64,000 nucleotides of DNA from Methanomethylovorans sp041447285 (GTDB taxonomy: Archaea; Halobacteriota; Methanosarcinia; Methanosarcinales; Methanosarcinaceae): assembly GCF_041447285.1 (NCBI RefSeq), contig NZ_JBGMEB010000019.1, forward strand, positions 24,377-88,376. The letters are read 5' to 3'. Position numbers and translations under genes: made by a program. Every line of letters starts with the position of its first letter. Positions within the stretch are counted from its first letter, which is position 1. Under the pieces are notes generated by a model. The model was not told the DNA's origin. It saw nothing but the letters and a program-made list of their open reading frames with translations, and did not search any database. Below are positions 49,050 through 57,051 of the stretch, piece after piece.

Positions 49050-51440
49050 TTAAATATTCTGTACAGGCGCTAAACTACTGCTGCCGGGATGTGATATTAT
49101 CGGTTTGGGCAGTTCAATGCCCAGAGCCTCTTTCAGTACATCCTCAATGGTCTCAACGGTTATGAACGTAAGTTCATTCCTGGCATCTTCTGGTACATCT
49201 TCCAGATCCCTCTGGTTCTCTTTTGGAAGGATCACTTTCTTTATACCAGCCCTGTGCGCGGCCAGCACCTTTTCCTTGATGCCACCCACCGGCAACACTG
49301 CACCGCTTAGAGTGATCTCACCGGTCATGGCAAGTTTCGGATCAACCGCTTTGCCAGTGATCAGGGATGTCAGCGCAGTGAATGAGGTCACACCTGCCGA
49401 AGGACCATCCTTTGGAGTTGCCCCCGAAGGCACATGAATATGAATATCGCTTGTGATGAAATCAAAGCTTTTTACAGTGCCGCCAAGCCGTGACCTCACC
49501 AGACTCAGAGAGATCTGAGCCGACTCCTTCATCACATCCCCAAGCTGACCTGTAAGTGTAAGCTTTCCTTTTCCAGGCATGAATGTACCTTCTATGAAAA
49601 GAATATCTCCGCCCACTGGAGTCCAGGCCAGTCCCGTGACCACCCCGGGCACATTTTCTTTTCTGGCTTCTTCTTGCCGGATCAACTCCTTTCCAAGGAT
49701 CTCCGTGAGCATATCTGCCCTCACGAGATACGGAAGTTCAGCTTTCCCGGAAACAATTCTCTCGGACACGAACCTTGCAGTCTTTGCAAGCTGCTTTTTA
49801 AGCCCCCTTACTCCGGCTTCGCGGGTATACTTATCGATAATAAGTTTTAAGGCATCATCTTCGATCCTGAGCTTATCTCCATCAAGGCCGTGATCTTCCA
49901 GTATAGCAGGTATCAAATGGTCCCTTGCAATTGCAAACTTTTCATTTTTCGTGTACCCCGAGATCTCTATGATCTCCATCCTGTCAAGCAGCGGCCATGG
50001 GACAGTTGCAAGGGAGTTGGCAGTAGCTATGAACAACACCTCGGACAGGTCATACGGCACCTCCAGGTAATGGTCCGAGAAAGTACCGTTCTGCTCAGGG
50101 TCAAGGACTTCCAGAAGAGCGCTTGCCGGATCTCCTGAATAGGAAGACGATAGCTTGTCTATCTCATCAAGCACGAACACAGGATTCTTCGTGCCTGCCT
50201 TCCTTATGCCTTGAATGATCCGTCCAGGCAAAGCTCCCACGTAAGTTCTGCGGTGTCCTCTGATCTCGGCTTCATCCTTTACACCGCCAAGACTCACCCT
50301 CACATACTTCCTGCCCAAAGCATCTGCAATGCTCTTTCCAAGACTTGTTTTGCCAGTTCCTGGTGGCCCTGTGAAGAGGAGGATGGAACCCTGCTTTTCA
50401 TGCTTTAGCTTCATTACCGCCAGATGCTGGATTATCCTTTCTTTGACCTTTTCAAGGCCATTGTGATTGCTCTCAAGCACATTGCGGGCTTGCTCGATAT
50501 CAATACTCTTTTTCTCCTCTACAACCCATGGAAGGTCAAGCAGAAGATCCAGGTAATTCTTGATCACTGGAGTTTCAGGGTTATGACTTCCTCCGTTCTC
50601 GAGTTTCTTTAGCTCCGAGAGGGCTTTTTTCTTAACCTCATCAGGCATCTTTGAAGCTTCTATCCTTTCCTTATATCCCCCCTCACCAGAAGAATCCTCG
50701 TTTTCATTAAGCTCTTCCTGAATAACCTTAAGCTGCTCCCTTAGCATTGCTTCACGATGAGTCTTATTGACTTTTTCTGCAACTTTCTTTGCAACTTCTA
50801 TCTGCAGGTTTATGTTCTCTTTCTGCTTGGTCAGCACATAAAGGAATGTAAGATACCTTTCTCGTACAGAAACAGTCTCCAGAAGATCCTGTTTCTCAGA
50901 TACCTGTATGGGCATAAATGGCATTACATAAGCCATGATCTGATCAACAGAATGCATCTCAGCTATCGGACCCGTAAACTCGTCTGAACTCTGGAAACGG
51001 CTACTTATATCGTGAATAGTCTTTTTCACATCTGTTAGTATAGTTTCTTTTAAACTCTCTTCAAGATCTTCTACATCCGGGACAGGAGAGTACGTTGCAT
51101 AGAACAATCCATTCTCCTTGATGTGCAGGGAAGAAGCAGCTATTCTTTGCAGAGATTTCACAGAAACTAGATATTCATCATCTGCAGGCTGTATAGATGT
51201 GACCTGCAATAGGTTTCCTGTCCTGAATAAATCATCCTCGGTGATATCAGAAGACTGCTTATCTTTTTTTACCGTCAGACCTATTACCAGGACTGTTCCA
51301 CCATTGTCCATTTCACTTGAAAGCAATTCTCCAATAGTTTTATTGATCAGGAACTTTGTCCGGCTGTGTGGATAAACCACTATATCGAAGAGTGGTAGTA
51401 CCACACTCTCCTTGTTACTATGAGTTTGTTGTGAATACAT
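49050..51440 (-). CDS. lon: ATP-dependent protease LonA, bacterial type
   Basis: 796 residues in the bacterial domain order: N-terminal substrate domain (LPLFDIVVYPHSRTKF), coiled region, AAA+ module with GPPGTGKTSLGKS Walker A, VFVLDEIDKL Walker B, and the S16 protease domain. Catalytic Ser681 is in KDGPSAGVT and Lys724 in GIKEKVL, 43 apart as in E. coli Lon. No membrane insertion is present, unlike archaeal LonB. This points to lateral transfer from bacteria. It degrades damaged or regulatory proteins in the cytoplasm. Confidence 0.95.
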   Translation of the reverse strand: MYSQQTHSNKESVVLPLFDIVVYPHSRTKFLINKTIGELLSSEMDNGGTVLVIGLTVKKDKQSSDITEDDLFRTGNLLQVTSIQPADDEYLVSVKSLQRIAASSLHIKENGLFYATYSPVPDVEDLEESLKETILTDVKKTIHDISSRFQSSDEFTGPIAEMHSVDQIMAYVMPFMPIQVSEKQDLLETVSVRERYLTFLYVLTKQKENINLQIEVAKKVAEKVNKTHREAMLREQLKVIQEELNENEDSSGEGGYKERIEASKMPDEVKKKALSELKKLENGGSHNPETPVIKNYLDLLLDLPWVVEEKKSIDIEQARNVLESNHNGLEKVKERIIQHLAVMKLKHEKQGSILLFTGPPGTGKTSLGKSIADALGRKYVRVSLGGVKDEAEIRGHRRTYVGALPGRIIQGIRKAGTKNPVFVLDEIDKLSSSYSGDPASALLEVLDPEQNGTFSDHYLEVPYDLSEVLFIATANSLATVPWPLLDRMEIIEISGYTKNEKFAIARDHLIPAILEDHGLDGDKLRIEDDALKLIIDKYTREAGVRGLKKQLAKTARFVSERIVSGKAELPYLVRADMLTEILGKELIRQEEARKENVPGVVTGLAWTPVGGDILFIEGTFMPGKGKLTLTGQLGDVMKESAQISLSLVRSRLGGTVKSFDFITSDIHIHVPSGATPKDGPSAGVTSFTALTSLITGKAVDPKLAMTGEITLSGAVLPVGGIKEKVLAAHRAGIKKVILPKENQRDLEDVPEDARNELTFITVETIEDVLKEALGIELPKPIISHPGSSSLAPVQNI

Positions 51441-51517
51441 TATTAATCATCTCGATGTTTGTGGGAGTTTAGGAGTTACTTAGTTCACTTTTCCCTAACT
51501 ATGCATATCAAAAAAAA

Positions 51518-51937
51518 TCATTTCAGTTTGCTCAGAATATGTATAAGAGTGTCCATCTCATCCTCATCCAATGAATCAGCCATTTTTTCTATCATTTTCA
51601 ACAAAGCATGCTTTTCGGAACGGGCTATCATCTGGCCTTTTTCCGTTAATCGGATATAATAGATCCTGCCATCGTCAGGACATCGATCTCTGTACACACA
51701 CTCCATTCTTACAAATTTATTAATTATCTCTGTAATAGTGGGTTTAGAGTTTCTGGTAATCTTAGCAAGTCCGCTAAATGTCACTTCTCCATGCTCATCA
51801 ATGGTTTTTAGATATCCTATTTGTTTTACGGTAATGTCCGATAACCCACATTCAGAGAAGACCTCACAAGAGCATCCATTTTTGATCTTTAAAAGATTTT
51901 CAAAAACCACATACAAATGCTCTTTTCTGTCAATCAT
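51518..51937 (-). CDS. MarR-family transcriptional regulator
   Basis: 139 residues. Winged helix: EVTFSGLAKITRNSKPTITEIINKFVRMECVYRDR and wing DDGRIYYIRLTEKG. Cysteines at NGCSCEVFSECGL could sense redox or metals. It is divergent from an acetyltransferase gene, with a perfect palindrome between them, so it probably controls both. AAGGA lies upstream of the ATG. Confidence 0.85.
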   Translation of the reverse strand: MIDRKEHLYVVFENLLKIKNGCSCEVFSECGLSDITVKQIGYLKTIDEHGEVTFSGLAKITRNSKPTITEIINKFVRMECVYRDRCPDDGRIYYIRLTEKGQMIARSEKHALLKMIEKMADSLDEDEMDTLIHILSKLK

Positions 51938-51956
51938 GCTCTAGTCCTTTTGATTA

Positions 51957-51973
51957 GTTAGGTTTCACCTAAC
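51957..51973. promoter_or_regulatory. Palindromic operator at a divergent promoter
   Basis: GTTAGGTTTCACCTAAC is a perfect seven-base inverted repeat with a three-base centre. It abuts a TATA-like ACATATATACC (51971-51981) for the plus-strand acetyltransferase. Position 20 bases before the marR start fits autorepression. Confidence 0.65.
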
Positions 51974-52067
51974 ATATATACCTGTTGGTTCTGAGGTCTG
52001 CAAGTAGAATTAAAGATATGCCAATACCAAACTATTTCTACAAATCATGCAAAACTGGATTGGTAAA

Positions 52068-52532
52068 ATGGAAATATCAAAGTGCAGCAAATCTGATTTT
52101 GATCAGATCATTAAAAATATCACTTACTTCTGGGGCAGTGACAGAACATTACACTTACATCATCCCACTTTGATCTATGAGTTTGGAGATTCAGCTTTTG
52201 TTATAAAAGATAGGGAAATAGTATGCGCTTACTTGTTCGGCTTTTATTCCCAGACTGAACCAATAGCCTATGCACATCTGCTGGCTGTAAGAAATAACTA
52301 CCGCAGGCGTGGTTTAGCCCGAAAGCTCTATGAGCATTTTATCGAATGTGCAAGAAAAAAGGGTTGCACAAAAATAAAAGCCATAACAAAACCAACAAAT
52401 AAAGACTCCGTAGGTTTTCATAAAAGCATTGGGATGAAGCTTATCGGGACTGAAATCATTAATGGAATCAATGTGGTTCGCGATTATAGCGGCCCTAGCG
52501 AGCATAGAGTGGTATTTATAAAAGAGATATAA
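52068..52532 (+). CDS. GNAT-family N-acetyltransferase
   Basis: 154 residues from the ATG at 52068 (MEISKCSKSDFDQI); an ATG at 52047 is in frame. The acetyl-CoA-binding motif is intact: AYAHLLAVRNNYRRRGLARKLY (Q/RxxGxG/A pattern RRRGLA). A later KPTNKDSVGFHKSIGM block is the motif B region. It acetylates an unknown amine. Regulation by the divergent MarR protein through the palindrome is likely. Confidence 0.85.
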   Translation: MEISKCSKSDFDQIIKNITYFWGSDRTLHLHHPTLIYEFGDSAFVIKDREIVCAYLFGFYSQTEPIAYAHLLAVRNNYRRRGLARKLYEHFIECARKKGCTKIKAITKPTNKDSVGFHKSIGMKLIGTEIINGINVVRDYSGPSEHRVVFIKEI

Positions 52533-52560
52533 AATAGATTTGATGAACTTGATCTAAACT

Positions 52561-52691
52561 GATTTTTGAAATGCTTTTCATTTTCGAAATAATTTCAATT
52601 TCAAATGAATAAGTGATATTGTCGTATTTTTCAGTATAATTAGATTTTTCAGAAAAATACAAATATATGGAATATCCTCTTAATTAAGAGG
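52561..52691 (+). promoter_or_regulatory. Promoter region of the hgc operon with palindromes
   Basis: Three elements: AT-rich TTTCGAAA (52582-52589) overlapping GAAATAATTTC (52586-52596) and a TTTCAATTTCAAAT stretch, which look like ArsR-type half sites; TATA-like ACAAATATATGG (52659-52670); and a perfect 16-base palindrome CCTCTTAATTAAGAGG (52676-52691). The palindrome covers the expected transcription start and contains the AAGAGG ribosome binding site of the first gene, so a bound protein or an RNA hairpin there would block expression. Confidence 0.55.
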
Positions 52692-52697
52692 ATTCAA

Positions 52698-52994
52698 ATG
52701 ACTAAAAAGAGGACTTCCAATGAAACGAGTTGTCTTAATGACTCCGCATCTGTGTGCGAGTGTAACTCATGTTCTGCATACAATGTAGAAGCAATTCTTA
52801 GCGTCGATGAAAGAGGACAGATGGTACTTCCAAAAGACGTACGTGAAAAAGCTGGTATTAAGACAGGGACTAAACTTGCTTTGATAAGTTGGGAGAAAGA
52901 TGGTGGAATCTGCTGTCTGGCTCTCATCAAAGCAGAGAATCTAAGCGGAATGGTAAAAGAAGTACTTGAACCCCTTATGCATAAAGGTGATTGA
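52698..52994 (+). CDS. AbrB/SpoVT-like HgcAB-associated protein
   Basis: 98 residues. The first 30 hold a Cys cluster (SCLNDSASVCECNSC). Residues 31-80 are a swapped-hairpin AbrB fold: EAILSVDERGQMVLPKDVREKAGIK. ICCLALIKAENL follows. Small AbrB-like proteins with this Cys-rich N-terminus occur beside hgcAB in many methylators and are often annotated as HgcAB-associated protein. It probably binds DNA and may sense a thiophilic metal through its cysteines. It starts the operon, 14 bases ahead of hgcA. Confidence 0.8.
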   Translation: MTKKRTSNETSCLNDSASVCECNSCSAYNVEAILSVDERGQMVLPKDVREKAGIKTGTKLALISWEKDGGICCLALIKAENLSGMVKEVLEPLMHKGD

Positions 52995-53008
52995 ATAGGA
53001 GACAGACC

Positions 53009-54079
53009 ATGGCGGGTGACAAAACTACTGGTTCTTCATGCGCATGTGCGCCTCAGTCAGATAAAAATCAAATTATAACTCTGACCAATAAGATGCAGGC
53101 ATCTGAAATTCTTATAACTGCAAGTGAGCTAACTCCCAAAGACAGGCTTGATCATTTATTTGCCCTACTAGGTGTAAACCGGATGGGACATACTGTAAAA
53201 CCTGGCCTTTACAAACTAGGGAATCCCACTCCAGATTCCATGGTCTTTGTTTCAGCAAATTACACTCTTAGCTTTGATGCGCTGCGGTCAGCACTTGCTG
53301 GCATTGATTGTTATATCCTTGTCCTGGATACCAAGGGGATCAATGTATGGTGTGCTGCAGGAAAAGGCACATTTGGAACAGATGAACTAGTACAACGTAT
53401 TATGTGGTCAGGACTTTCTAATATTGTCCGTCACCGCACTGTGATACTTCCACAGCTTGGAGCTCCGGGAATCTCAGCACATGAAGTACAAAGGAGGTCT
53501 GGTTTTAAGGTCGAATTTGGTCCGGTCCGTGCCAATGATCTTCCTGAGTACCTTAAAACACATACTGCAACACCTGAAATGCGTAAGGTTCATTTTTCAT
53601 TCAAAGACCGGCTGGTTCTCACACCGGTGGAATTCAGACATGCATTAATTCCTACAATAGCTGCTGCCATCATTCTTTATCTTCTGGCAGGTTCTCTTGC
53701 AGCTATTGCAGCAATCACCACGGTAATAACAGGAACTATACTATTTCCTGCTCTGCTTCCATTCATTCCCACACATGATTTCAGCACTAAAGGACTTATT
53801 CTTGGAGGATTGATTGCTGTTCCCTTTGCAATATCCTTTGCTGTGGAAACCGAACTTTCTCTCCTGATGAGAGTGCTGATATCAGTGACAATATTTTTGA
53901 CAATGCCAGCTGTGACAGCGTACTTGGCTCTTAACTTTACAGGGTGCACAACGTTCACTTCAAGGACCGGGGTCAAAAAAGAGATCTTCCGATATGTGCC
54001 TATTATGGCACTGATGGCAGTTTCCGGGATAATACTCTCGATTTTGCTAGGAGCAATTCAATTGATGAAGGTGATCTGA
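53009..54079 (+). CDS. hgcA: Mercury-methylating corrinoid protein HgcA
   Basis: 356 residues from the ATG at 53009, with GGAGA upstream. The N-terminal corrinoid domain carries the diagnostic cap-helix motif GINVWCAAGKGTFGTDEL; its Cys115 is the lower-axial cobalt ligand known for HgcA. The C-terminal part (about 215-356) has four to five membrane helices, which distinguishes it from the CdhD/AcsC relatives. HgcA takes a methyl group, probably from a folate or pterin C1 carrier, and transfers it to Hg(II). It overlaps hgcB by one base. Confidence 0.97.
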   Translation: MAGDKTTGSSCACAPQSDKNQIITLTNKMQASEILITASELTPKDRLDHLFALLGVNRMGHTVKPGLYKLGNPTPDSMVFVSANYTLSFDALRSALAGIDCYILVLDTKGINVWCAAGKGTFGTDELVQRIMWSGLSNIVRHRTVILPQLGAPGISAHEVQRRSGFKVEFGPVRANDLPEYLKTHTATPEMRKVHFSFKDRLVLTPVEFRHALIPTIAAAIILYLLAGSLAAIAAITTVITGTILFPALLPFIPTHDFSTKGLILGGLIAVPFAISFAVETELSLLMRVLISVTIFLTMPAVTAYLALNFTGCTTFTSRTGVKKEIFRYVPIMALMAVSGIILSILLGAIQLMKVI

Positions 54080-54381
54080 TGTTCAATTCTTATCGTGAGA
54101 ATACTCTCCAATACTACCCTGACAAGTGCATCAAATGTTTGCGATGCACACAAGTCTGCCCTCATGGAATCTTTGGAGAAGGAAAAGAACACGTTGAACT
54201 TTTAAAGCCATCCGCATGCATGGAGTGTGGTGCCTGCGCTCGAAACTGTCCTGTCCAGGCAATAGAAGTGCAGAGTGGTGTGGGATGTGCATGGGCAATG
54301 ATCGGGGCTGCACTTAAAGGCAAAGATATGGATAGTGGTGAATGTTGCTGCGGAGGCGAAGACGGATCTTGTTGCAACTGA
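54079..54381 (+). CDS. hgcB: Mercury methylation ferredoxin HgcB
   Basis: 100 residues; ATG overlaps the hgcA stop (TGATG) and is preceded by AAGGTGATC. Two 4Fe-4S motifs, CIKCLRCTQVCP and CMECGACARNCP, are followed by a conserved isolated Cys in GVGCAWAMIG and a C-terminal CCCGG...CC tail. HgcB reduces the HgcA corrinoid to Co(I), and its terminal cysteines are thought to bind and deliver Hg(II). All expected elements are intact. Confidence 0.97.
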   Translation: MFNSYRENTLQYYPDKCIKCLRCTQVCPHGIFGEGKEHVELLKPSACMECGACARNCPVQAIEVQSGVGCAWAMIGAALKGKDMDSGECCCGGEDGSCCN

Positions 54382-54491
54382 AATCTCAATGAAAAACTTG
54401 TACTGGAAAGCAAATTTGATAAAGCAGAAGGTATTTCAATAATCATTGAAGTACCTATACTTAACACTGCTATATGTAACGAGGAACTAAA

Positions 54492-54788
54492 ATGAGAGTT
54501 GCACATACCGAAAAGATATTTCCGTGTATAGCTGACCCATGGAAATTAAGGATCATTGCACAACTGGATGAAGAACCCGATCTTCCCTTAATAGCCAAAT
54601 ATTTAGATGGTAAATATTCCGATAAATTAGGTATGGTAGCGGTGAGGAGTGGAATAATAGAGATGAACTTTTTCCAGAGTGGTCAGGTAACAATCAGGAT
54701 GGTAGACTCTGAAGAAGAAGCCATCAGCTTTGTGAACAAGATGCTTACAATGGCATACCACAAAGCAATGATAGCAGAGGAGTTCTAA
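54492..54788 (+). CDS. 98-residue protein of unknown function downstream of hgcB
   Basis: ATG with AACGAGGAAC upstream. The sequence MRVAHTEKIFPCIADPWK goes into an alternating alpha/beta pattern (KYSDKLGMVAVRSGIIEMNF, QVTIRMVDSEEEAISFVNKML), a compact soluble domain with one Cys. It lies 110 bases after hgcB on the same strand, so it may share the operon or have its own promoter. I recognise no family. Confidence 0.6.
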   Translation: MRVAHTEKIFPCIADPWKLRIIAQLDEEPDLPLIAKYLDGKYSDKLGMVAVRSGIIEMNFFQSGQVTIRMVDSEEEAISFVNKMLTMAYHKAMIAEEF

Positions 54789-54855
54789 AGAAACCAGTCT
54801 GGTCTGGCTATCTGGCGAATACATTTTAATAATTGAACTATCGGATACAAGAATT

Positions 54856-55194
54856 CTATTTTGAACCCCCACAACAGCATTTGTTGGTACCGTTATCATT
54901 GTCTGCACTATCACTGAAAATTTGCTCGTATACTTTTGTCCATCCCAATTGGGAACCACATGCAACGAACATTGCAATAGCAATTGCTTCTGCTATTTCT
55001 TTCTGGTTAGATCCTTTAGCAATAGCTCTCTGAGAGTGGATTTCAGTGCAGTATTCACACCTCATCAAAACTGATGATGCAACAGCTATGAGTTCCTTTG
55101 TTTTTCCATCAAGCGTAGTTTCCACAAATATAGAATCCCGCATTTTTGCAAATGCTTCGGCGGTTTCGGGTAGTTGTTTGTTTAGGAATGACAT
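54856..55194 (-). CDS. Carboxymuconolactone decarboxylase/AhpD-family protein with Cys tail
   Basis: 112 residues from the ATG at 55194, with GAGGT upstream. The AhpD-like active site is RCEYCTEIHSQRA (CxxC then His). Such proteins are peroxidase-type thiol catalysts. The C-terminus adds a tail NKCCCGGSK that is not part of the family core and resembles the HgcB tail. It is divergent from the ArsR gene at 55323, so that regulator probably controls it. Confidence 0.85.
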   Translation of the reverse strand: MSFLNKQLPETAEAFAKMRDSIFVETTLDGKTKELIAVASSVLMRCEYCTEIHSQRAIAKGSNQKEIAEAIAIAMFVACGSQLGWTKVYEQIFSDSADNDNGTNKCCCGGSK

Positions 55195-55322
55195 AATGCA
55201 AACCTCAAACAATTCAAAGCCTCTATTGTTTAAATAAGCGTTATTTGAAAATCAAAAGTTATTGATATCAAGCCGGATTTGAAATCGCAACACATATTTA
55301 TGGAAATGGAAGTTGCATAATC

Positions 55323-55661
55323 ATGAGATGTTGTCCAAAAGATCCCGAAATAAAACTGATATGGAGACAAGAATTGCAAGATGAAGAAGGAATATCATCC
55401 GAAGATATAGATAGGATCTGTAAAAACTTAAAAGTACTTGCAAATCCCACTCGTCTCAGGATTGCTTATCTTCTCTACAAAAGAGATTATTGTGTTTGCG
55501 AACTTGTTTACAAGCTAGAGGAAAAGCAAAATCTGATATCTCATCATCTTGCAGTGATGAAGCAAAGTGGAATTGTAGATTCATATAATCACTCTAAATG
55601 GAAATACTATCGATTAAACCAAAAAGTGAATTCGATTCTTGAAAATCTTAAAGGTAATTAA
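55323..55661 (+). CDS. ArsR/SmtB-family metalloregulator
   Basis: 112 residues. Winged helix: LKVLANPTRLRIAYLLYKRDYCVCELVYKLEEKQNLISHHLAVMKQSGIV. CVC in the alpha-3 position is the thiol site of ArsR-type arsenic/antimony sensors. N-terminal CC (MRCCPKD) could add ligands. A TATA-like ACATATTTATGG at about 55290 implies a very short leader. It is likely a repressor released by a soft metal ion, controlling itself and the divergent CMD gene. Confidence 0.88.
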   Translation: MRCCPKDPEIKLIWRQELQDEEGISSEDIDRICKNLKVLANPTRLRIAYLLYKRDYCVCELVYKLEEKQNLISHHLAVMKQSGIVDSYNHSKWKYYRLNQKVNSILENLKGN

Positions 55662-55753
55662 TCACATTCTAATTTGGGTAAGATAGATTTAGCTGCTATT
55701 GTGACGATACTTCTATCGTGAGTATCAAAAAGATTACAAATGAAGACAGAGAC

Positions 55754-55857
55754 ATGAAAATTACCGAGTAGAAGATAAATGTGGAAAATGTCTTGCTTCG
55801 TACAAAACACCATATAAAACGGATGATGGAGAATGTTTTAATTCACACGTACAATAA
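55754..55857 (+). pseudogene. Possible frameshifted CxxC mini-protein
   Basis: ATG AAA ATT ACC GAG then TAG, but one frame over the sequence continues VEDKCGKCLASYKTPYKTDD then GECFNSHVQ and a stop at 55855-55857. One extra base near 55769 would join the parts into an intact 34-residue Cys protein. It is next to another small Cys protein. Too short for certainty. Confidence 0.3.
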
Positions 55858-55884
55858 AATATGAGTTTGTTCAGAGGGTTTAAA

Positions 55885-56046
55885 ATGAGTTTTAAGTGTG
55901 CAATATGTGAAAAAGAAGAAAATTCTTTGCTCAGAACTAATCACAAAGAGTTAGGAACAATAAAGCTTTGTGTGGATTGCTGGTCTAAAGAACGTGTTAA
56001 AAACAATCTGCTTCATTTAGAAGGTGGATGTGATTGCTGCAGATAA
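55885..56046 (+). CDS. Small zinc-ribbon-like Cys-rich protein
   Basis: 53 residues from the ATG at 55885, with GAGGG upstream. CAIC and CVDC, 27 residues apart, make a zinc-ribbon or treble-clef pattern. The end reads GGCDCCR. Likely binds Zn or another soft metal. It sits in the thiol/metal island; partner unknown. Confidence 0.6.
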   Translation: MSFKCAICEKEENSLLRTNHKELGTIKLCVDCWSKERVKNNLLHLEGGCDCCR

Positions 56047-56159
56047 CTGCAGGGAAAACGAGAAGAGCCTTCCTTAGTAGAAATGAGAAAGTCGGAAACA
56101 AAAAGATAGAAGCATGTCATATCTTAGGTAAAAAAACTGAATGAAAACATCATTTCCAG

Positions 56160-56432
56160 CTACTTATGCATCTCTTTTGTTATCTCTTTTAACATCTCCC
56201 CCACAAGATTTGCTTTTTCACAGTGAGATGCATCTTTTGGCTTGCAGTTCAGAAGAATGCTCATTATTCTGTCAGCCAACCGGTAAAACTCCATGTCCTC
56301 AAGTCTAATCAGAAGTTCGGATAAATATTCACTGAATTCTCTACATTTATCATGGTCGCAGACTGCCTGTTCATGCAGACAGCAGATAAATTGAAAATCT
56401 TTTACGATATCTTCAGGGATATTCTCTACCAT
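56160..56432 (-). CDS. Small helical protein with five cysteines, unknown
   Basis: 90 residues, acidic and helical, with cysteines in FICCLHEQAVCDHDKC, LNCKPKD and SHCEKAN. The first cluster (CCxxxxxxCxxxxC) could hold a metal. No ribosome binding site is obvious, and no family is recognised. It is on the same strand as the CMD gene upstream but 250 bases from it. Confidence 0.5.
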   Translation of the reverse strand: MVENIPEDIVKDFQFICCLHEQAVCDHDKCREFSEYLSELLIRLEDMEFYRLADRIMSILLNCKPKDASHCEKANLVGEMLKEITKEMHK

Positions 56433-56685
56433 ATGGATCGATCAGGTTTAGTATTGTTCTCAAATCCGAAAATCCCTCTTGTTACATACAGCAGACTGAA
56501 ATTCAGATGATTGAATCATTATCTTTGAAATCTATTGAATTTGTCGCAGTCACTTGTACCGACTCTTGCTATTTTTGTTACAGTATAATTACTCAACTGG
56601 ATATGCCTTTGAAATTATCAAAACGATCATTAGCGTAAAAAAGATAAAAAAGAGTTACGAAATGTAGAGACTAATTCTTCAGAAA

Positions 56686-57018
56686 TCAGTCTTTATCCCC
56701 TGCGCAGCAACAGGATACATTGCCTTTAAGGATCTCTTTCCATTCACCTATGACATCATGGGTCCAGCAGTCGTCAGCTCCTGCAGCTTCACGCATTGTC
56801 AAAGCCAGGATATAAGTAAGTTCTTTTACAGTTGCCCCTGCCTCAAGAGCCCCTTTGAAATGCTTTAAGACACATGGTTTTGAACGGGCCTTTATGGAAA
56901 GAGCAAAGCATATAAATTGATATGTTTTCTCATCAATTGTCCTCTTGTCCCTATATATTTCATCGATCTCATCCAGTTTCTGTGCGAATTCCGGAAAAAA
57001 CTCTTCTAACATTCTCAT
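56686..57018 (-). CDS. Carboxymuconolactone decarboxylase-family protein with Cys tail
   Basis: 110 residues; the ATG at 57018 has AGGTGA upstream. The CMD fold is visible as ICFALSIKARSKPCVLKHFKGALEAGATVKEL, with Cys-x-x-x-His instead of the CxxC pair. DDCW lies in the second half. A tail VSCCCAGDKD closes the protein, like that of the CMD protein at 54856. It heads or follows the DGC-thioredoxin run; gap to the DGC gene is about 30 bases. Confidence 0.8.
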   Translation of the reverse strand: MRMLEEFFPEFAQKLDEIDEIYRDKRTIDEKTYQFICFALSIKARSKPCVLKHFKGALEAGATVKELTYILALTMREAAGADDCWTHDVIGEWKEILKGNVSCCCAGDKD

Positions 57019-57051
57019 CTTATTCACCTAACTATTAACACATATGCTATT

